Shown: one piece after another, positions 30,353 through 38,044 of the stretch | Numbering within the stretch: position 1 is the stretch's first letter | Layout of the letters: every line of letters starts with the position of its first letter | NCBI RefSeq assembly: GCF_018070345.1 | Contig: NZ_JAGPXX010000036.1 | Location: 1 to 57,354 of the forward strand | Direction: 5' to 3' | DNA from: Streptomyces sp. F63 | Lineage (GTDB): Bacteria; Actinomycetota; Actinomycetes; Streptomycetales; Streptomycetaceae | DNA: 57,354 bases | Notes under the pieces: model-generated | What the model was told of the DNA's origin: nothing | What the model saw: only the letters and a program-made list of their open reading frames with translations | Database searches by the model: none | Made by a program: the position numbers and the translations under genes

Positions 30353-32026
30353 TCAGTCCGGCGTCGTCCCCGGCGGTGGGTGCGGGGCCCCCGGCAGCCG
30401 TACGGCAGCCACGGTGCCGCCGCCCGGCGCCGGCCGCAGCAGCACCTCGCCGCCGGACTGGCGGACGGACCGGTCGACGATCGACAGCCCGAGCCCCGAA
30501 CCGGGCAGCCCGCGCGCCGAGGGCGAGCGCCAGAACCGTTCGAAGACATGCGGCAGTTCCTCCGCCGGCACACCCGGGCCGTGGTCGCGCACCGTCAGCT
30601 CGCCGCCCGCCAGCGCGACCTCCACCTCGCCGCCCGGCGGGCTGAACTTGACCGCGTTGTCGAGCAGGTTGACCACCGCGCGCTCCAGCGCCGCCGGCTC
30701 CGCCCGGACGTACCAGGGCGCCAGATCCGTGACGATCGCGATGCCCGAGCCGCGCAGCCGCGCACGCTCCACCGCCCGCCCGGCGATCTCGTGCAGCGCG
30801 ACCACCTCCGGGGGGCCGGCGCCCGCCGCGGCGTCCGGCCGGGCCAGTTCCTGGAGATCGCCGATGAGCACCCCCAGCTCCGTCATTTGGGCGCGCACCG
30901 AGGCCAGCAGGGCTCGGCGGTCCTCCTCGGGGATGGCACGGCCGGTCTCCTCGCTCCGTACGAGCAGGTCGACATTGGTGCGCAGGGAGGTCAGCGGGGT
31001 GCGCAGTTCGTGTCCGGCGTCGGCGATGAGCTGCTGCTGCCGGTCGCGGGAGGAGGCGAGGGCCGCGGTCATCGCGTTGAAGGAGCGCGACAGCCGCGCG
31101 ATCTCGTCCCCGCCCTCGACCGGGATGCGGACCGCCAAGTCCTCCGTCCTGGCCACGTGTTCGACCGCACCGGTGAGCCGGTCCACCGGCTTCAGACCGG
31201 TGCGCGCGATCCACAGGCCGGCCGTGGCCGCACCGAGGACTCCGATCCCGGCGACGGCGGTCAGCAGCAGCGCCAGCGTGTCCAGCGGCTCCTGGATCTC
31301 GCTCAGCGGCCGGGAGACGGAGACCGCGTAGCCGGTGACGCGGTCCCCGGGACCGGGCCGCTTGGTCAGGACCCGTACGGGCTCGCCGCTCTCCGTCACG
31401 CCGTCCCGCAGCACCTCGTCCCGGGTGCCGGCGGCGACCTCGGCGTCCTCGGGCTCGACCCGCACGGGGCGGGAGTTGAACCCCACGCAGCGGCGGCCGT
31501 CGTCCGTGACGACCTGCCCGTAGGCGATGCCGGGGAGTGTCTGCTCGCTGGTCGGGGGGTCGGTGGACGCGCAGTCGCGGACGGTCTGCGCGATGTACGT
31601 CGGCGGGACGTTGACGTTGCGCAGGGAGGCGTCGAGCTGGGAGCGGAGCTGGTCGCGGGTGAGGAACCAGCAGGCGAAGGCGGAGACGGCGACGGCGACG
31701 GCCACCGCGACCGCCGTCAGCAGCGTCAGCCGGGTGCGCAGGGGGAGACGCCGGGACGTACGCCCCGGGCGCCGGCCGGGCAACGGGGCGGACCGCGGTC
31801 CGGACTGCGGTCCGGGCGACGGGGCAGGCGGCGGGGCGGGAGTCGCGGGTGGCCCCGGTGGCGCGGCGGGGAGCCGCACACCGCCGTGGGGCGGCGGGGG
31901 TGGAGGCGTGGGGGCGGGGCGGGAGGCGGCCGGGTCCGGGGAAGCGGCGCCCGGGGGCCGGGACGTGCCGTACGGGCCCGGTTCCCCGGGGCTGCCCGGC
32001 GGGTGCGGGCCGTCCGGGGTGCTCAT
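30353..32026 (-). CDS. MprB-like sensor histidine kinase
   Basis: 557 residues. A Pro/Gly-rich cytoplasmic leader of about 100 residues is followed by helix 1 (about 103-125), an extracytoplasmic sensor of about 130 residues, helix 2 (about 258-280), HAMP, HisKA (LIADAGHELRTPLTSLRTNV) and HATPase (VNLLDNAVKFSPPGG, DHGPGV, FERFWRS, GSGLGLSIV). The organisation matches mycobacterial MprB. Start overlaps the regulator stop by four bases (ATGA). The adjacent trypsin-like protease corresponds to pepD beside mprAB, so an envelope-stress role is likely. From memory, S. coelicolor has the same trio. Confidence 0.9.
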   Translation of the reverse strand: MSTPDGPHPPGSPGEPGPYGTSRPPGAASPDPAASRPAPTPPPPPPHGGVRLPAAPPGPPATPAPPPAPSPGPQSGPRSAPLPGRRPGRTSRRLPLRTRLTLLTAVAVAVAVAVSAFACWFLTRDQLRSQLDASLRNVNVPPTYIAQTVRDCASTDPPTSEQTLPGIAYGQVVTDDGRRCVGFNSRPVRVEPEDAEVAAGTRDEVLRDGVTESGEPVRVLTKRPGPGDRVTGYAVSVSRPLSEIQEPLDTLALLLTAVAGIGVLGAATAGLWIARTGLKPVDRLTGAVEHVARTEDLAVRIPVEGGDEIARLSRSFNAMTAALASSRDRQQQLIADAGHELRTPLTSLRTNVDLLVRSEETGRAIPEEDRRALLASVRAQMTELGVLIGDLQELARPDAAAGAGPPEVVALHEIAGRAVERARLRGSGIAIVTDLAPWYVRAEPAALERAVVNLLDNAVKFSPPGGEVEVALAGGELTVRDHGPGVPAEELPHVFERFWRSPSARGLPGSGLGLSIVDRSVRQSGGEVLLRPAPGGGTVAAVRLPGAPHPPPGTTPD

Positions 32027-32754
32027 CGCGCTCCGTTGCCGTCGCGCAGGACATAGCCGACGCCCCGCACGGTGTGGACGAGCCGGGGCTCACCGGCCGC
32101 CTCCGTCTTGCGTCGCAGATACATCACGTACACATCCAGGGAGTTGGAACCGGGTTCGAAGTCGAATCCCCAGACGGCCTTGAGGATCTGCTCCCGGGTG
32201 AGCACCTGCCGGGGGTGCGCGAGGAACATCTCCAGCAGCGTGAACTCCGTGCGCGTCAGTTCGACCGGCCGCCCGCCGCGGGTCACCTCGCGCGTGCCGA
32301 GATCCATCCGGAGGTCGCCGAAGGCGAGGACTCCGGGCGGCTCCTGCCCCGCCTCCGCCGCGCCGGACGCGTACGAGCTCCGGCGCAGCAGGGCCCGCAC
32401 CCGGGCCAGCAGTTCGTCCAGTTCGAACGGCTTGACGAGGTAGTCGTCGGCGCCCGCGTCCAGGCCGGTGACGCGGTCGCCGACCGTGTCCCGTGCCGTC
32501 AGCATCAGGATCGGCACCGTGCTGCCCGAGGCCCGGAGGCGGCGGGCGGCGGTCAGGCCGTCCATGCGCGGCATGAGGATGTCGAGCAGCACCAGGTCCG
32601 GCCGGTACTCCTCGGCCCGGGCGAGGGCGTCGAGACCGTCGACGGCTGTCCGGGTGCCGTAGCCCTCGAAAGCGAGGCTGCGGCGGAGCGCGTCGCGCAC
32701 GGCGGGCTCGTCGTCGACGATCAGAATGCGGTGGCCGCCTTCGGTGGGGCTCAT
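32023..32754 (-). CDS. MprA-like OmpR-family response regulator
   Basis: 243 residues. Receiver: ILIVDDEPAVRDALRRSLAF, phospho-Asp in LVLLDILMPRMDGL, Lys in DDYLVKPF. Winged helix: LTRTEFTLLEMFLAHPRQVL, VWGFDFEPGSNSLDVYVMYL, ending VRGVGYVLRD. Co-operon with the kinase downstream (ATGA overlap). Upstream, 255 bases of repeats separate it from the protease gene transcribed in the same direction. Confidence 0.93.
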   Translation of the reverse strand: MSPTEGGHRILIVDDEPAVRDALRRSLAFEGYGTRTAVDGLDALARAEEYRPDLVLLDILMPRMDGLTAARRLRASGSTVPILMLTARDTVGDRVTGLDAGADDYLVKPFELDELLARVRALLRRSSYASGAAEAGQEPPGVLAFGDLRMDLGTREVTRGGRPVELTRTEFTLLEMFLAHPRQVLTREQILKAVWGFDFEPGSNSLDVYVMYLRRKTEAAGEPRLVHTVRGVGYVLRDGNGAR

Positions 32755-33009
32755 CGATGCGTTACCTCACGGGTGTACGGCACTACGGCACTACGGCTCT
32801 ACGGCATGGCGGTGTGCGGCACGGCGGAGTGCGGCGGGCGCACCGGGATGTGCGGCACAGCTCTCAGACTCGCACGGGGAGGCCGTCCGGCGCGGGGTTC
32901 GCCATTCGGTGCGCGGGTGTCCGGGCGGGTCCGCCATCCGGTGCGCGGGCGTCCGGGCGGGTCCGCCGTCCGCCCGGGGCGCGGCCGCATGCGCTCCCGG
33001 AGCCGCGCC
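32755..33009. repeat. repeat-rich spacer: octamers 32781-32804 and 32-bp tandem 32897-32960
   Basis: CACTACGG occurs twice in tandem followed by CTCTACGG (32781-32804). A 32-base unit is repeated in tandem at 32897-32928 and 32929-32960 (three mismatches), with a partial third copy to about 32975. No gene is supported; this is the only space for a promoter of the regulator-kinase operon. Confidence 0.7.
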
Positions 33010-34167
33010 TCACCCGCCGGAGCCGGACCTCAGCTCCTCCATGATCTGCTTCACGTCGTCGACCGGGATGGCGAAGCCCAGGCCGACACTGCCCGCGCCG
33101 CCCGACGCGCCGGCGACCGTACTGGGCGCGTACATCGCCGAGTTGATCCCGATGACGCGGCCGTCCATGCCGATCAGCGCCCCGCCGGAGTTGCCCGGGT
33201 TGAGCGAGGCGTCCGTCTGCAGGGCCTTGTACGTCGTGGTGTCGGAGCCGACGTCGCCGTTGTACTCGCCGCCGCCGAACGCGAACGGCCACCGGTCGCC
33301 CCCGCCGTACGGCTGCTGTTGTCCGCCGTCGTCCCGCCGCACGGTGACATCGCGGTCCAGAGCCGAGACGATGCCGCTGGTCACCGTGCCGGTCAGCCCT
33401 TCCGGTGAGCCGATGGCGACGACCTGGTCGCCGACCTTCACACTGCCGGAGTCGCCCAGCCGCGCGGCCCGCAGCCCCTGGACGTCCCGCGCCTTGAGCA
33501 GCGCCATGTCCAGGTCCGGCGCGGTGCCGACGACCTCGGCGGCCGCCGTCTTCCCATCGCTGAACACCACCTCGACGGCCGAGGCACCGGAGATCACGTG
33601 GTTGTTGGTCAGGATCTCGCCGTCGGAGGTCGTGATGACCCCGGAGCCGGTGGACTCACCGGAGCGGGAGGTGGCGCGGATCTCGACGACGCTCGGCCGG
33701 ACCGCGGCGGCGACGGAGGCGACGGTGCCGTCCGGGGACGCGGAGGTCTGGGTTCCCGTGACGGCCGTGGCGGGGGTGTTCCCGCCGCCGTCCGTCAGCG
33801 CGCCGGCCGCCCATCCCGTCCCACCGCCGACCGCGGCCGCCACGAGGGCGACAGCGGCGAAGAGCCCGGCCGGCCCGCGGGCGCGGCGCCGCCGGTGCCC
33901 GGCCCGCGGCGCGGACTCCGGCGGACCGGGCGGGGCCGCCGGCGGGGCCGCCCCGGGGTCCGCGTGACCGCCCCCGCCCCCGGAGGGCCAGACGGTGGCG
34001 CCGTCGGGGGTGACGAAGGGCGCGCGGGAGGGCCGCTCCGGGACGGACGCTCCCGCAGACGAGGGCGGGGGCGGGGGCGGGAACTGCGGCTGCGACTGCG
34101 ACTGCGGCTGCGGCTGCGGCTGCGGCTGCGGCTGCGGCTGCGGCGGGTGCGTACGGATTTCATCCAT
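33010..34167 (-). CDS. trypsin-like (HtrA/PepD-type) membrane-anchored serine protease without PDZ
   Basis: 385 residues from the ATG at 34167. A cytoplasmic Pro/Gln-repeat tail, a basic stop (GHRRRRARGP) and one membrane helix (about 100-122) place the protease outside. The catalytic triad is visible: His in ILTNNHVISG, Asp in PDLDMALLK, Ser in NPGNSGGALIG. The protein ends at VDDVKQIMEELRSGSGG, just after the protease fold, so the C-terminal PDZ of HtrA/PepD is missing. Upstream of the MprAB-like genes; it is likely their target or a partner in envelope quality control. Confidence 0.9.
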   Translation of the reverse strand: MDEIRTHPPQPQPQPQPQPQPQSQSQPQFPPPPPPSSAGASVPERPSRAPFVTPDGATVWPSGGGGGHADPGAAPPAAPPGPPESAPRAGHRRRRARGPAGLFAAVALVAAAVGGGTGWAAGALTDGGGNTPATAVTGTQTSASPDGTVASVAAAVRPSVVEIRATSRSGESTGSGVITTSDGEILTNNHVISGASAVEVVFSDGKTAAAEVVGTAPDLDMALLKARDVQGLRAARLGDSGSVKVGDQVVAIGSPEGLTGTVTSGIVSALDRDVTVRRDDGGQQQPYGGGDRWPFAFGGGEYNGDVGSDTTTYKALQTDASLNPGNSGGALIGMDGRVIGINSAMYAPSTVAGASGGAGSVGLGFAIPVDDVKQIMEELRSGSGG

Positions 34168-34322
34168 GCCTTCGACGGTGCGCCGCGAAGATGAGAATCC
34201 GATGAGTACGTCCTGAGAAGCCCGGCAGAAGCGCGTATGCCCGACATAAAGGCCCCGGCGGCCTCCGGCATGGCGCACCGGGCCCGTCCGGCCCGTCCGG
34301 CCCGCCCGGCCGGGGCCGGCCG

Positions 34323-35348
34323 CTAATCGCCGCAGCCGCAGGAGCGCCGGACGACGAGCCGGGACGGGAACTGCCGCAGCCGCTCCCGCCGCGAGCCCGC
34401 GACCCGGAGCCCGTCGTCCAGGACGAGATCGACCGCCGCCCGTGCCATCGCCCGGCGGTCCGAGGCGACCGTCGTCAGGGGCGGATCGGTGAGCGCGGCC
34501 TCCTTCACGTCGTCGAAGCCCGCGACGGCCAGTTCGCCCGGCACGTCGATCCGCAGCTCGCGCGCCGCCCGGAGCACGCCGATGGCCTGGTCGTCGACGG
34601 CGCAGATGATGGCGGGCGGCCGGTCCGGGCCGGCCAGCAGCTCCAGGGCCACCCGGTACGCGTCGTAGCGGTTGTACGGGGCCTGGAAGAGCCGGCCCTC
34701 GGTGGAGCGGCCGGCCTCGGCCATGGCCCGCCGCCAGCCCTCGACGTGGTCGGTGACGGGGTCGCCGGCCACCGGCGTCGTCTCGACCCCGCCGAGGCAG
34801 GCCACGTACGGATGGCCGTGCTCCAGCAGATGCCGGGTGGCGAGCTGCGCGCCGCCGATGTCGTCGGTGACGACGGCCACGTCGTCGATGGCGTCCGGCC
34901 GGCGGTGCAGCAGCACCACCCGGGCGTCCCAGGCGTCGATCTCGGTGGCCGCGTGCTCGCTGGGGCCCTGGCTGATGAGGATCAGCCCGGAGACCCGCAT
35001 GCCGAGGAAGGCACGCAGGTAGTGCACCTCGCGCTCGTCCAGGTAGTCGGAGTTGCCGACCAGGACCATCTTTCCGCGCTCGGCGGCCGCCTGCTCCACG
35101 GCGTGCGCCATCTCGGCGAAGAACGGCTGCCGGGCGTCGGGCACGATGAGCCCTATGAGGTCGGTACGGCGGCTGGCCATCGCCTGGGCGACGCGGTCCG
35201 GCCGGTAGCCGAGTTCCTTGATGGCCGCGAGGACCCGCTCGCGTGTGGCCGGGGCGACCGGCCTCGGCCCGTTGTTGATGACGTAGCTGACCACCGCGGT
35301 CGAGGTCCCCGCCAGTCTTGCCACATCGTCACGCGTCACCTTGGCCAC
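34323..35348 (-). CDS. LacI-family transcriptional regulator
   Basis: 341 residues. N-terminal helix-turn-helix and hinge (TRDDVARLAGTSTAVVSYVI, RVLAAIKELGYRPDRVAQAM) are followed by a periplasmic-binding-like ligand domain (about 62-330; AIICAVDDQAIGVLRAAREL, DVPGELAVAGFDDV). The last residues are RRSCGCGD. No sugar uptake genes adjoin it, so its ligand is unknown. It lies between the protease and glnR, as I remember for S. coelicolor, where this regulator has been linked to differentiation. Confidence 0.92.
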   Translation of the reverse strand: MAKVTRDDVARLAGTSTAVVSYVINNGPRPVAPATRERVLAAIKELGYRPDRVAQAMASRRTDLIGLIVPDARQPFFAEMAHAVEQAAAERGKMVLVGNSDYLDEREVHYLRAFLGMRVSGLILISQGPSEHAATEIDAWDARVVLLHRRPDAIDDVAVVTDDIGGAQLATRHLLEHGHPYVACLGGVETTPVAGDPVTDHVEGWRRAMAEAGRSTEGRLFQAPYNRYDAYRVALELLAGPDRPPAIICAVDDQAIGVLRAARELRIDVPGELAVAGFDDVKEAALTDPPLTTVASDRRAMARAAVDLVLDDGLRVAGSRRERLRQFPSRLVVRRSCGCGD

Positions 35349-35372
35349 ACGCGGCAGTCTACGCGGGCCAAC

Positions 35373-36224
35373 TCATCCCTTGGCCGCCCCGGCGGAACGC
35401 GGCCCGGCGGCCTCGGCGGCGCCCGGGCCCGCAGGTCCCCCGGCTGCCGCGGCCTCCGCCCCGGCCGCCGTCCCGGCCCCGGCCTTGGCCTTGGCCTGCG
35501 CCTCCGCCTTCGCCTCCGCCTTCGCCTTGGCCTCCTCGGCCGCCCGTTCGACCTTCTCCGGGACGACGAAGCGGTAGCCGACGTTGCGCACGGTGCCGAT
35601 CAGGGACTCGTGCTCCGGGCCGAGCTTGGCGCGCAGCCGCCGTACGTGCACGTCGACGGTGCGGGTGCCGCCGAAGTAGTCGTAGCCCCAGACCTCCTGC
35701 AGGAGCTGCGCGCGGGTGAAGACCCGCCCGGGGTGCTGGGCGAGGTACTTCAGCAGCTCGAACTCCTTGAAGGTCAGATCGAGGACCCGGCCCTTGAGCT
35801 TGGCGCTGTACGTCGCCTCGTCCACGGAGAGGTCGCCGTTGCGGATCTCCATCGGGCTGTCGTCGCCGGTGAGCTGCTGGCGGCCGGTGGCCAGCCGCAG
35901 CCGGGCCTCGACCTCGGCGGGACCGGCGGTGTCGAGCAGCACGTCGTCGACACCCCACTCGGCCGTGACGGCGGCGAGTCCGCCCTCCGTCACCACCAGG
36001 ATCAGCGGGCAGCCGGGGCCGGTGGAGCGGAGGAGCTGGCAGAGGGAACGGACCTGGGGAAGATCGCGCCGCCCGTCGATGAGGATCACGTCGGCGCCGG
36101 GGGTGTCCACCAGGGCGGGCCCCTCGGCGGGGGCCACGCGTACGTGGTGCAGCAGCAGGCCGAGGGCGGGGAGTACCTCGGCGGACGGCTGGAGCGCGTT
36201 GGTCAGCAGCAGGAGAGAACTCAT
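35373..36224 (-). CDS. glnR: GlnR, global nitrogen regulator
   Basis: 283 residues. The N terminus SSLLLLTNALQPSAEVLPAL and the winged helix (DLTFKEFELLKYLAQHPGRV, EVWGYDYFGGTRTVDVHVRR, GTVRNVGYRFV) are characteristic of actinobacterial GlnR, an orphan OmpR-type regulator without a partner kinase that activates glnA, amtB, glnII and nir under nitrogen limitation. The receiver keeps an Asp in VILIDGRRDLP but lacks the usual acidic cluster, as known for GlnR. The last 55 residues are an Ala/Lys-rich repeat tail (AKAEAKAEAQAKAKAGAG). The ATG at 36224 overlaps the stop of a 51-residue upstream gene. Confidence 0.96.
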   Translation of the reverse strand: MSSLLLLTNALQPSAEVLPALGLLLHHVRVAPAEGPALVDTPGADVILIDGRRDLPQVRSLCQLLRSTGPGCPLILVVTEGGLAAVTAEWGVDDVLLDTAGPAEVEARLRLATGRQQLTGDDSPMEIRNGDLSVDEATYSAKLKGRVLDLTFKEFELLKYLAQHPGRVFTRAQLLQEVWGYDYFGGTRTVDVHVRRLRAKLGPEHESLIGTVRNVGYRFVVPEKVERAAEEAKAKAEAKAEAQAKAKAGAGTAAGAEAAAAGGPAGPGAAEAAGPRSAGAAKG

Positions 36225-36376
36225 CGCCTGCCCCCTTCGAGCGGGGTGGTCATTGCTGTCGTCGCGGCCTGAGCGGCCTCGGTGGCCGGAACGGCCGGGG
36301 TGTCGGTGGCCTGAACGGCCTGGATATGGTGCCCGGCCGAGCGGGCTTTCCGGTTCCGCGATGTGCGCTTGCCCAT
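36221..36376 (-). CDS. 51-residue protein coupled to glnR
   Basis: 51 residues from the ATG at 36376, with GAGGAGG nine to ten bases upstream. The N terminus is strongly basic (MGKRTSRNRKARSAGHH), then Ala/Thr/Pro-rich (TDTPAVPATEAAQAATTAMT), ending PLEGGRR. Its TGA overlaps the glnR ATG (ATGA), and it shows strong G/C third-position bias. No family is recognised. It could be a small nucleic-acid-binding protein or a leader whose translation sets glnR expression. Confidence 0.6.
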   Translation of the reverse strand: MGKRTSRNRKARSAGHHIQAVQATDTPAVPATEAAQAATTAMTTPLEGGRR

Positions 36377-36591
36377 GACGTCGGTTCCTCCTCGGTCCCT
36401 GCGAGGACGTAAGCGGCACTGCTCTGTACTGCTCCGTACTGCCGGCTACTCGTATCGCACCGTGCCGCTCGCCGCGGCAACGCTCCGTACGCCCCGTCTC
36501 CCGCCTCCTCCCGGGCACGGACCGGGGAGCTCCGTGCCGGACGTGTCCGAATGCACGAAAGGACCCGGGGGCGTCGCTGCCCGGATCCTTC

Positions 36592-37611
36592 ATGCCCAGC
36601 AGAATAGCCCACATGACGGCGGAACCGGAGGCCTCGCACCCACGGATCGGTGTCTCTCCGGTCACCTCGCGTGGCGGGAGAGGCCCTGTTCAGGGCCTTC
36701 GCCGCGCCACGCTGCTGACGGACGACGGGGTGCCGGTCGAGGCCGCGTACCGGCCCGCCCGGCCGCCCGGCGGCCCGGGCGGGTCCGGGGGCGGGTCCGG
36801 GGGCGGGCCCGGGCCGGCCGGCGGGAAGCCCGGGAAGCGGGCCTCCGACGGGCCGGTGATCGTGGTCGCACACGGGTTCACCGGCTCCCTCGGCCGTCCC
36901 GCCGTCCAGCGGGTGGCGGACGTGTTCGCGGAGCACGCGGCCGTGGTCACCTTCTCCTTCCGGGGGCACGGCCGCTCCGGCGGACACTCCACCGTCGGGG
37001 ACCGCGAGGTGCTGGACCTCGCCGCCGCGGTGCGCTGGGCCCGCTCGTTCGGGCACCACCGGGTGGCGACGGTGGGCTTCTCCATGGGCGGCTCGGTGGT
37101 CATCCGGCACGCCGCCCTGTACGGGCCGAACGCCCCGGCGGACGGATCCGTACCGGGCCCCGGAAGCCGCTCCGCTCCCGCCGATCGCCCCGGCGTCACG
37201 GCCGAGGGGCGCACAGGAGCGGGCACGGACGCGGTCGTCGCCGTGAGCGCCCCCGCCCGCTGGTATTACCGGGGCACCGCGCCCATGCGCCGCCTCCACT
37301 GGGTGGTGACCCGCCCGGCCGGGCGCATCGTCGGCCGCTACGGGCTGCGCACCCGGATCGACGACCGAGAATGGGATCCGGTGCCGCTGTCCCCGGTCGC
37401 CTCCGTCCCGCTCATCGCGCCGGTACCGCTGCTCGTCGTGCACGGCGACCGCGATCCCTACTTCCCGGTGGACCACCCGCACTCCCTGCTGGCCGCGGCC
37501 CCCTCCCCGGACGCGGTGGAGCTCTGGCTCGAACGCGGCATGGGCCACGCGGAGAACGCGGTCGCGCCCCCTCTGCTGCACCGCATCGCCGACTGGCTCG
37601 ACAGCCGCTGA
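36592..37611 (+). CDS. alpha/beta-hydrolase
   Basis: 339 residues from the ATG at 36592 (an ATG at 36613 is also possible; neither has a strong ribosome site). Visible are the oxyanion strand IVVAHGFTGSLG (about 90-101), nucleophile elbow VGFSMGGS (about 161-168, Ser), the acid in VVHGDRDPYFPV and the His in GMGHAEN. A Gly-rich linker (GGPGGSGGGSGGGPGPAGG) interrupts the N-terminal part, and a second Pro/Gly-rich insert follows the elbow. Substrate unknown. It is divergent from the glnR pair and probably co-transcribed with the MoaD-like gene. Confidence 0.88.
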   Translation: MPSRIAHMTAEPEASHPRIGVSPVTSRGGRGPVQGLRRATLLTDDGVPVEAAYRPARPPGGPGGSGGGSGGGPGPAGGKPGKRASDGPVIVVAHGFTGSLGRPAVQRVADVFAEHAAVVTFSFRGHGRSGGHSTVGDREVLDLAAAVRWARSFGHHRVATVGFSMGGSVVIRHAALYGPNAPADGSVPGPGSRSAPADRPGVTAEGRTGAGTDAVVAVSAPARWYYRGTAPMRRLHWVVTRPAGRIVGRYGLRTRIDDREWDPVPLSPVASVPLIAPVPLLVVHGDRDPYFPVDHPHSLLAAAPSPDAVELWLERGMGHAENAVAPPLLHRIADWLDSR

Positions 37612-37770
37612 ATCCGGAGCCGGCCGGCCGCCCCGCGACGGGGGACGGCGGCGGCCGGAGCGGGCCGCCGGGGTGCGCCGGACCGGTACGGAGCCCCCCT
37701 CGCTTAGATTTGACGGGCGGCGCCGGACAGCGGTCGGGCGCCGCCCGGGAGACCGACAGAAGGAGCCGTC

Positions 37771-38034
37771 ATGGCCGCAGCAGGGACGATCCGCTACTGG
37801 GCGGCGGCCAAGTCGGCCGCGGGCACCGCCGAGGAGCCGTACGAGGCGGCCACCCTCGCGGAAGCGCTGGAGGCCGCGCGGCAACGGCACAGCGCGCGGC
37901 CGGAGTTCGCCCGGGTCCTGCGCGGCTGCTCGTTCCTGGTGGACGGCAACCCGGTTGGCGTCCGCGGCCACGACACGGTCACACTGACCACGGGCGGCAC
38001 GGTCGAGGTGCTCCCACCGTTCGCAGGAGGGTGA
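37771..38034 (+). CDS. MoaD/ThiS-family sulfur-carrier protein
   Basis: 87 residues with GAAGGAG before the ATG. A ubiquitin-like beta-grasp sequence (TIRYWAAAKSAAGT at the N terminus, VEVLPPFAGG at the end) finishes in the diagnostic Gly-Gly that is activated as a thiocarboxylate. MoaD feeds molybdopterin synthase; the partner MoaE is not nearby, and the sulfur-transfer genes start 3 kb downstream, so it may be an alternative carrier. Confidence 0.85.
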   Translation: MAAAGTIRYWAAAKSAAGTAEEPYEAATLAEALEAARQRHSARPEFARVLRGCSFLVDGNPVGVRGHDTVTLTTGGTVEVLPPFAGG

Positions 38035-38044
38035 GCAGCCGAGC

